Positions 14,837 through 19,915 of a stretch of 19,915 nt of DNA are shown here, one piece after another. Each line of letters opens with the position of its first letter. Within the stretch, counting starts at the first letter, position 1. The stretch comes from an uncultured Faecalibacterium sp. (GTDB lineage: Bacteria > Bacillota > Clostridia > Oscillospirales > Ruminococcaceae): assembly GCA_934553285.1 (NCBI GenBank), contig CAKTFD010000033.1, positions 1 to 19,915 on the forward strand. Direction: 5' to 3'. The notes below the pieces were generated by a model, which made no database searches, had not been told where the DNA came from, and was given only the letters and a program-made list of their open reading frames with translations. The position numbers were made by a program, and so were the translations under genes.

Positions 14837-16594
14837 TTATGCCTGCAGGCGCTGTACGCTGCCGTGTGCGCAGTCCACAGCGACCATCAGGCCGTCGCGG
14901 ATGTGGCTGGTGGCACCGGTGGCACCCACAACGGTGGGCTTGAGCAGAGCCTTGCCGGCAATGGCGGCGTGGCTGTTCAGGCCCGGCTCCTCTACCACCA
15001 GGGCGGCGGCATCGCGCACGTAGCTCAGCATCTCGTTGCTGGTGGAGGGCACCACCAGCACCATGCCGGGCTTGAACTTTGCACGCACCTCGTCCATGGT
15101 GCGGCAGACACAGGCCTTGCCGGTGGCATTGGCCACATCGTTGTTCTCAGGGCCTACGCCAACACCGGTGGCCAGGCAGTTGCCCACCATGTGGATCTTG
15201 ATCATGTTGGTGGTGCCGGATACGCCCACAGGCACACCGGCGGTCACAACGGCCAGCTCGCCGTTGTGCAGGTAGCCGTTCTCCTTGGCCAGAGAGGTGG
15301 ACATCTCGATCAGCTCATCGGTGCTGTGTGCCAGAGACATCATCAGCGGGATGATGCCCCAGCTCAGTGCCAGCTGGCGCTGTACCTGCTCGCGCATGAC
15401 GCAGGCGATGATGGGCTGCTGCGGGCGGTACTTGCTCAGCAGGCGGGCGGTGGTGCCGGATTCCGACACGGTAACGATGGCAGCGGCGTTCACATCCTTA
15501 GCGGTCAGGCAGGCAGCGTGAGCGGTAGCATCGGATACGCTGATCTTGCCGTTGTTCAGATCCATCAGGCGGCCGCGCACATTGTGGCCGTCCTGCTCGG
15601 TGCGCTCAGCGATGGCGGACATGGTCTTGAGGGCCTCCACGGGGTAATCGCCTGCAGCGGTCTCACCGGACAGCATGATGGCAGAGGTGCCGTCGTAGAT
15701 GGCGTTTGCAACGTCCGAGATCTCGGCACGGGTGGGGCGGGGGTTCACGATCATGCTGTCCAGCATCTGGGTAGCAGTGACGATGGGCTTGCCAAAGGAG
15801 AAGGAGTGGTCGATGATGGTCTTCTGGATACCGGGCAGCTCGGTAAAGTCGATCTCCACGCCCAGGTCACCACGGGCGACCATAACGGCATCGGCGGCGG
15901 CCAGGATGCTGTCGATGTTGTTCACGCCCTCGCGGTTCTCGATCTTGGCGATGATGCGGATGTTGGAGTCGTACTGGTTCAGCAGGTTGCGGATCTCGTA
16001 AACATCCTGTGCGGTGCGCACAAAGGAAGCGGCGATGAAATCAAAGCCCTGCTGGATGCCAAAGATGATATCATCGCGGTCGCGCTGGCTCATATACGGC
16101 ATGGACAGGTGTACGCCGGGCACATTGACGCCCTTCTTGTTCTTTACCTTGCCGTTGTTCAGCACGGTGCAGATGATGTCGGTGTCGTTCACGGTCTGGA
16201 CCTGCAGCTTGATCAGGCCATCGTCCAGCATAATGGTGCCGCCCGGCTCCACATCCATGGGCAGGTCTTTATAGGTGATGGCGCAGATCTCGTTGGTGCC
16301 CTCCACATCGCGGGTGGTCAGGGTAAAGGTCTGGCCGGCTTTCAGCATCTCGGAGCCGTTCTTGAAGTCCTTCAGGCGGATCTCGGGGCCTTTGGTGTCC
16401 AGCAGGGCGGCCACGGGCTTGCCCAGTTCCTCGCGCAGAGCTTTCAGCTTGTCAAAACGGCCCTTGTGCTCCTCGTGGGAACCGTGGGAAAAATTGAAAC
16501 GGGCCACGTTCATGCCGTTGGCGATCAGCTCGCGCAGCACGCCCTCCTTATCGGTGGAAGGACCCAGGGTGCAGATGATCTTTGTTTTTCTCAT
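14837..16594 (-). CDS. pyk: Pyruvate kinase with extra C-terminal PEP-utiliser domain
   Basis: Pyruvate kinase transfers phosphate from phosphoenolpyruvate to ADP in the last step of glycolysis. The 585-residue product starts MRKTKIICTLGPST and contains NFSHGSHEEH, the active-site signature IIAKIENREGV (K217), MVARGDLGVE, and TATQMLDSM in the TIM barrel. The core ends at about 475. The remaining residues form the extra C-terminal domain known from Bacillus pyruvate kinases, related to the phosphohistidine domain of PEP-utilising enzymes; GLNSHAAIAG with H542 is visible. ATG at 16594 follows GGAGG (complement of 16603-16607) by 8 nt. The frame stays open further upstream but that sequence is leader and promoter. 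It is convergent with the HAD gene and divergent from deoB. Identity is certain. Confidence 0.97.
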   Translation of the reverse strand: MRKTKIICTLGPSTDKEGVLRELIANGMNVARFNFSHGSHEEHKGRFDKLKALREELGKPVAALLDTKGPEIRLKDFKNGSEMLKAGQTFTLTTRDVEGTNEICAITYKDLPMDVEPGGTIMLDDGLIKLQVQTVNDTDIICTVLNNGKVKNKKGVNVPGVHLSMPYMSQRDRDDIIFGIQQGFDFIAASFVRTAQDVYEIRNLLNQYDSNIRIIAKIENREGVNNIDSILAAADAVMVARGDLGVEIDFTELPGIQKTIIDHSFSFGKPIVTATQMLDSMIVNPRPTRAEISDVANAIYDGTSAIMLSGETAAGDYPVEALKTMSAIAERTEQDGHNVRGRLMDLNNGKISVSDATAHAACLTAKDVNAAAIVTVSESGTTARLLSKYRPQQPIIACVMREQVQRQLALSWGIIPLMMSLAHSTDELIEMSTSLAKENGYLHNGELAVVTAGVPVGVSGTTNMIKIHMVGNCLATGVGVGPENNDVANATGKACVCRTMDEVRAKFKPGMVLVVPSTSNEMLSYVRDAAALVVEEPGLNSHAAIAGKALLKPTVVGATGATSHIRDGLMVAVDCAHGSVQRLQA

Positions 16595-16633
16595 ACAATA
16601 TACCTCCGTCAACGCTCTCTTATATTCTGCGGC

Positions 16634-16680
16634 GCTGCCATGCAGGCAGCTGCGCACGACCAACGGGAGCAGATGCTCCT
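16634..16680 (-). promoter_or_regulatory. Two hairpins in the pyk leader
   Basis: GCTGCC-ATGCA-GGCAGC (16634-16650) is a perfect 6-bp stem. GGAGC-AGAT-GCTCC (16666-16679) is a 5-bp stem extendable by one G-T pair. Both lie in the roughly 135-nt transcribed leader. No T-run follows either on the minus strand, so they do not look like terminators, and no known riboswitch class is recognised. Confidence 0.4.
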
Positions 16681-16736
16681 GTGCGGCGGGTCGAAATATG
16701 TGGTAAAGCGGAAAACCCAAAACTCTACCACTTATT

Positions 16737-16765
16737 ATTATAATCACTCCGGTGCAAGAGAGCAA
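16737..16765 (-). promoter_or_regulatory. Promoter of pyk
   Basis: Read on the minus strand, TTGCTC (16765-16760) and a perfect TATAAT (16742-16737) are separated by 17 nt. The expected start near 16730 leaves a leader of about 135 nt before the pyk start codon. Confidence 0.8.
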
Positions 16766-16926
16766 GAGGAATTTTTGCTTGAATACAAGTTTTTTGCGGG
16801 ACAGGGGCATGGGCTGAGTGATCGTGGAAAGTTTAACGATATCCTGCTGCTTTTTTGCGATCACCTGCCCTGTGTAACCTGCTGCAAAACCTGAAAAAGG
16901 ATAAAACGATACAGCGCCGCCGCCTC

Positions 16927-16955
16927 TTGCATCCGGCGTGATTTTTGCTTATAAT
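16927..16955 (+). promoter_or_regulatory. Promoter of the deoB-pdp operon
   Basis: TTGCAT (16927-16932) and a perfect TATAAT (16950-16955) are 17 nt apart. The expected start near 16962 lies in GTAC-AAAA-GTAC (16961-16972), a small inverted repeat that could be an operator. Confidence 0.85.
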
Positions 16956-16979
16956 AAAGGGTACAAAAGTACTACTGTT

Positions 16980-16995
16980 CCGGGGCGCGCCCCGG
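16980..16995 (+). promoter_or_regulatory. GC-only 16-bp palindrome in the deoB leader
   Basis: CCGGGGCGCGCCCCGG is a perfect palindrome made solely of G and C, between the promoter and the Shine-Dalgarno site (GGAG, 17002-17005). As RNA it can fold into a 6-bp stem with a CGCG loop; as DNA it could bind a dimeric regulator. No T-run follows. Confidence 0.6.
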
Positions 16996-17013
16996 GGAAA
17001 TGGAGTGACCATT

Positions 17014-18192
17014 ATGGAAAAACGCGTTTTTCTGATCGTGCTGGACAGCTTTGGCATCGGCGCGGAGCCGGATGCTGCCGCCTTTGGCGATGCGGGCACC
17101 AACACCCTGGGAGCGATCGCAAAGCATCCTGCTTTCAACTGCCCTGCGCTGCGCAGGCTGGGGCTGTTCAATATCGATGGCGTGACTGCAGGGGAAAAGA
17201 CCGATGCCCCCATAGGTGCATTTGCCCGGCTGCAGGAGCAGAGCATGGGCAAGGATACCACCATTGGTCACTGGGAGATCGCCGGTGTGGTAAGCCCGGA
17301 GCCGCTGCCTACCTTCCCCGATGGCTTCCCCGAGGAGCTGATCCGGGAATATGAACAGAAGACCGGCCACAAGGTGCTGTGCAACAAGCCCTACTCCGGT
17401 ACCAAGGTGCTGAAAGATTACGGCGAGCAGGCCATGCGGGAAAACGCCCTGATCGTGTATACAAGCGCCGACAGCGTGTTCCAGGTGGCCGCCAACGAGG
17501 AGCTGGTGCCGGTGCAGGAGCTGTACCGTTACTGCGAGATCGCCCGTGAGATGCTCAAGGGCAAGTACGGCGTGGGCCGCGTGATCGCCCGCCCCTTCCT
17601 GGGCAGCAGCGCCGATACCTTCTACCGCACCACCAACCGCCACGACCTGAGCCTGAAACCGCCCCGCGCCACCATGCTGGACCTGTTGAAGCAGGCTGGC
17701 AAGGATGTGATCGCGGTGGGCAAGATCTATGATATCTTTGACGGCGAGGGCGTGACCGAAAAGATCAAGACCACCGGCAACACCAACGGCATCGCCTTTA
17801 CAAAGGCGCTGCAGACCCGGGACTTTGAGGGCCTGGCGTTTGTGAATCTGGTGGACTTCGATATGCTGTACGGCCACCGCCGCGATGTGGCAGGCTACGC
17901 AGCCGCAGCCACCGAGTTCGACCGCTTCCTGGCAGAGTTTATCCCCGGTATGCGGGAGGGCGACCTGCTGATGGTCACTGCAGACCACGGCTGCGATCCC
18001 TCCTACACCAAGACTACTGACCACACCCGCGAGTATGTGCCGTATCTGGTGTACGGCAAGGGCGTAAAGGCCGGGACAGACCTGGGCACCAGACTGTGCT
18101 TCGGTACCATTGCACAGACCATCTGTGCCTACCTGGGCGTGGACGCCTCCAGCCTGGACGGCCAGAGCGTGTGGCAGGAGATCCGGGCATAA
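17014..18192 (+). CDS. deoB: Phosphopentomutase
   Basis: DeoB interconverts (deoxy)ribose-1-phosphate and (deoxy)ribose-5-phosphate, linking nucleoside breakdown to central metabolism. The 392-residue length is typical. Alkaline-phosphatase-superfamily metal sites are visible: VLDSFGIG (D11), the catalytic threonine region KDTTIGHWEIAG (80-91, T82/T83), YGHRRDV, and TADHGCDP (D324, H325). ATG at 17014 was chosen because GGAG (17002-17005) is 8 nt upstream and the protein then starts EKRVFLIVLDS as in the family; the upstream in-frame extension runs through promoter and leader. It is followed after 45 nt by the nucleoside phosphorylase gene, whose product supplies its substrate, so the two form a catabolic operon. 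Confidence 0.96.
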   Translation: MEKRVFLIVLDSFGIGAEPDAAAFGDAGTNTLGAIAKHPAFNCPALRRLGLFNIDGVTAGEKTDAPIGAFARLQEQSMGKDTTIGHWEIAGVVSPEPLPTFPDGFPEELIREYEQKTGHKVLCNKPYSGTKVLKDYGEQAMRENALIVYTSADSVFQVAANEELVPVQELYRYCEIAREMLKGKYGVGRVIARPFLGSSADTFYRTTNRHDLSLKPPRATMLDLLKQAGKDVIAVGKIYDIFDGEGVTEKIKTTGNTNGIAFTKALQTRDFEGLAFVNLVDFDMLYGHRRDVAGYAAAATEFDRFLAEFIPGMREGDLLMVTADHGCDPSYTKTTDHTREYVPYLVYGKGVKAGTDLGTRLCFGTIAQTICAYLGVDASSLDGQSVWQEIRA

Positions 18193-18237
18193 AAATGCTG
18201 CGGACGGCAGAAGAATAAAAAACAGGAGCGTGGAACG

Positions 18238-19557
18238 ATGCGTATTTATGATCTGATCGCGAAAAAGCGCGATGGCGGCACCCATACCCGTGAAGAACTG
18301 GAAGCCATCGTCAACGGCTTTGTCAGCGGGGATGTAGCCGATTATCAGATGGCTGCCTGGATGATGGCGGTATACCTGCGGGGCATGACCGACGAGGAAA
18401 CTGCCGAACTGACCGATGTGATGGCCCACAGCGGCGTGATGGTAGACCTTTCGCCCATCCCGGGCATCAAGGTGGACAAGCACTCCACCGGCGGCGTGGG
18501 CGATAAGACCACCCTGGTCATCGCGCCCATCGTAGCGGCCTGCGGGGTAAAGATCGCCAAGATGAGCGGCCGCGGCCTGGGGCATACCGGCGGCACCATC
18601 GATAAGATGGAGAGCGTGCCCGGCACAAAAACGGCGCTCACGCAGGAAGAATTTTTTGCGCAGGTGAACCGGATGGGCCTTTCGGTCATCGGCCAGAGCG
18701 AGGGCATCGCGGTGGCGGATAAAAAGATGTACGCCCTGCGGGATGTAACGGCCACCGTAAGCTGCATCCCCCTGATCGCATCCAGCATCATGTCCAAAAA
18801 GCTGGCCTCCGGCTCGGATGCCATCCTGCTGGATGTGACCACCGGCACCGGTGCCTTTATGAAAACGGTGGATCAGAGCATCGCGCTGGCAGAGCTGATG
18901 GTATCCATCGGCACCCATCATGGCCGCCGGGTGGCTGCGATGATCACCGACATGGACACCCCGCTGGGCCATAACATTGGCAACAGCCTGGAAGTGATGG
19001 AGAGCATGGATGTGCTCAAGGGGCATGGCCCGGCAGACCTGACCGAGGTGTGCCTGCAGTTGGCGGCCAATATGCTGGTGCTGGCCGGTAAGGGCGATAC
19101 CGCCCGGTGCCGTGCCATGGCCGAGGCAGTCATCGCGGACGGCTCTGCCTTTGCCAAGTGCAAGGAGATGTTTGCGGCGCAGGGCGGCGACACCCGGGTG
19201 CTGGACGATTACAGCCTGTTTGCGCAGCCTGCCGCCAGCTACGAGCTGCTGGCAGAGCAGGACGGCTACATCGTGGCCAACGATGCCGAAAAGATCGGCT
19301 CGGCCAGTGTGCTGCTGGGCGCAGGCCGCCAGAAAAAGGGCGACCCGCTGGACTTTGCTGCAGGCATCACCCTGCATAAAAAGCGCGGCGACTACGTCCA
19401 TAAGGGCGAGAGCCTGGCTACCTTCTACGGTGCAGCGGATAAGTTTGCCGCTGCCGCTGCCGAGTACCGCAGCGGCCTGGTCTACGGCACCGAAAAGCCG
19501 GCAGAAGCCCCGCTGGTGTACGCGCTCGTCACCAAAGACGGCGTAGAGCGGTACTGA
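18238..19557 (+). CDS. pdp: Pyrimidine-nucleoside phosphorylase
   Basis: This enzyme splits uridine, thymidine or deoxyuridine with phosphate to give the base and (deoxy)ribose-1-phosphate, feeding DeoB. The 439-residue protein belongs to the thymidine/pyrimidine phosphorylase family: N-terminal helical lobe (1-65), phosphate-binding KHSTGGVGDKT (81-91), the family signature SGRGLGHTGGTIDKME (110-125), a glycosyltransferase-like central domain, and the C-terminal PYNP domain with GAGRQKKGDPLDFAAGI. In Firmicutes this type is usually Pdp, accepting both uridine and thymidine; thymidine phosphorylase (deoA) is the alternative name and cannot be excluded from sequence alone. AGGAG (18224-18228) is 9 nt before the ATG. 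A strong terminator follows about 100 nt after the stop. Confidence 0.93.
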   Translation: MRIYDLIAKKRDGGTHTREELEAIVNGFVSGDVADYQMAAWMMAVYLRGMTDEETAELTDVMAHSGVMVDLSPIPGIKVDKHSTGGVGDKTTLVIAPIVAACGVKIAKMSGRGLGHTGGTIDKMESVPGTKTALTQEEFFAQVNRMGLSVIGQSEGIAVADKKMYALRDVTATVSCIPLIASSIMSKKLASGSDAILLDVTTGTGAFMKTVDQSIALAELMVSIGTHHGRRVAAMITDMDTPLGHNIGNSLEVMESMDVLKGHGPADLTEVCLQLAANMLVLAGKGDTARCRAMAEAVIADGSAFAKCKEMFAAQGGDTRVLDDYSLFAQPAASYELLAEQDGYIVANDAEKIGSASVLLGAGRQKKGDPLDFAAGITLHKKRGDYVHKGESLATFYGAADKFAAAAAEYRSGLVYGTEKPAEAPLVYALVTKDGVERY

Positions 19558-19660
19558 GCTTTCCCGGAACGCGGCGGATCCCGAAAAACAGGCGCTGCTG
19601 TTTTCCGCTGAAAAAACCCAAAGCACGCGCAGAGGGCATACCGGAACGTTTTGGCCTGAG

Positions 19661-19695
19661 AGGCTGCTGCACAAAGCTGTGCGGCAGCCTTTTTT
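19661..19695 (+). terminator. Intrinsic terminator of the deoB-pdp operon
   Basis: A 13-bp stem with one G-T pair (19661-19673 / 19678-19690) closes a 4-nt loop and runs into TTTTTT (19690-19695). Confidence 0.92.
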
Positions 19696-19797
19696 GCGTC
19701 TGTGTGCGGAAAAGCACGGCCCCGGCGTGAAAAAATGTCGTGTTTTAAGCAATTCAATGCATTTGTGGGGCAAATGGTAGAACTTTGCGGCGGGATA

Positions 19798-19806
19798 TGT
19801 TATACT
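19798..19806 (+). promoter_or_regulatory. Extended -10 promoter for the trkA-like gene
   Basis: TGTTATACT combines the TGn extension with a good -10 (TATACT, 19801-19806). The -35 at 17 nt spacing (TAGAAC, 19778-19783) is weak, as is common for extended -10 promoters. The leader is about 50 nt. Confidence 0.65.
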
Positions 19807-19861
19807 ATTCTGTACTTGTATATCCCTAAAAAAGGGGATGCCAAAGGAGAAAGGACTTGTT

Positions 19862-19915
19862 ATGAAGATCATTCTGGTGGGCGGCGGCAAGGTCGGTACG
19901 GCTCTGGCACGCCAG
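19862..19915 (+). CDS. trkA: TrkA-like K+ transport NAD-binding protein, first 18 codons
   Basis: Only 18 residues are inside the window. They read MKIILVGGGKVGTALARQ, a Rossmann NAD-binding start (GxGxxG form G7-G9-G12) that closely resembles the N-terminus of TrkA, the cytoplasmic gating subunit of Trk/Ktr potassium uptake. AAGGA (19850-19854) is 7 nt before the ATG, and an extended -10 promoter lies just upstream. Another Rossmann-fold oxidoreductase could begin similarly, so the call is probable rather than certain. The partner membrane subunit (TrkH-like) would be expected close by downstream. Confidence 0.7.
   Translation, partial: MKIILVGGGKVGTALARQ

Larger units (their letters stand above)
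16595..17013. other. Divergent intergenic region between pyk and deoB
   Basis: These 419 nt hold the pyk leader and promoter on the minus strand and the deoB promoter and leader on the plus strand. Between the two promoters (16766-16926) I see no supported gene or RNA. Confidence 0.7.
19558..19861 (+). other. Intergenic region between pdp and trkA-like gene
   Basis: The 304 nt contain a weak AT-rich hairpin (AAAACAG / CTGTTTT, 19585-19604), the terminator at 19661-19695, and the downstream promoter. No supported gene is seen in any frame. Confidence 0.7.

Noticed and set aside
16595..16864. Upstream extension of pyk to 16864
   Set aside because: The extension covers a good promoter and leader; ATG at 16594 has a strong ribosome site and gives the family N-terminus.
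14831..16894. 687-codon plus-strand frame opposite pyk
   Set aside because: Exactly mirrors pyk; composition (Gly, His, Gln, Val) is that of an antisense reading, whereas pyk has full family motifs.
19585..19604. AT-rich hairpin as a second terminator after pdp
   Set aside because: The stem is weak with AAAA/TTTT ends, and a far stronger terminator follows at 19661-19695.
16972..19890. 972-codon minus-strand frame across deoB-pdp
   Set aside because: Shadow of two certain genes and runs through a promoter and a terminator.

Overview
The window reads as chromosomal core DNA of a GC-rich low-branching Firmicute. Clostridia, Oscillospiraceae/Ruminococcaceae, Faecalibacterium-like is the best guess. 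This rests on gene content (RNase J, GdpP next to rplI-dnaB, tilS-hpt-ftsH, a pyruvate kinase with the extra C-terminal PEP-utiliser domain, a Pdp-type pyrimidine-nucleoside phosphorylase), strong Shine-Dalgarno sites, and GC-rich codon use with AT-rich promoters standing out. The genus is inference. No rRNA, tRNA, CRISPR array, phage or intact insertion sequence was seen.

Layout: 1-4493 (+) holds the end of an RNase J gene, a GdpP-type c-di-AMP phosphodiesterase and a UDP-galactopyranose mutase (glf), closely spaced. A clear promoter at 4513-4541 then drives rplI, which ends in a strong terminator. dnaB-tilS-hpt follow with overlapping or touching signals, then ftsH with a possible promoter of its own. 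Behind ftsH lie two proteins I do not recognise as named genes, each with a soluble N-terminal domain, a long low-complexity linker and one C-terminal membrane segment. The first carries a zinc ribbon and repeated E-P-T-R motifs. The second carries an R-N-x3-H motif in a helical domain resembling HEPN (Swt1-like) domains.

12724-14659 (+) is a LacI/ScrR-like repressor gene, with a perfect cre/LacI-type operator on its own start site, followed by a Cof-type HAD phosphatase and a bidirectional terminator. 14720-14836 holds an AT-rich nested inverted repeat that may be a decayed miniature mobile element. pyk runs on the minus strand (14837-16594) from a well-formed promoter with a leader of about 135 nt. 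The divergent deoB-pdp operon (17014-19557) handles nucleoside salvage: Pdp releases (deoxy)ribose-1-phosphate, which DeoB converts to the 5-phosphate. It ends in a strong terminator. The window closes on the first 18 codons of a TrkA-like K+ uptake protein behind an extended -10 promoter.

The least explained part is the pair of tail-anchored proteins at 10688-12610, the best candidate for an undescribed membrane-bound system.
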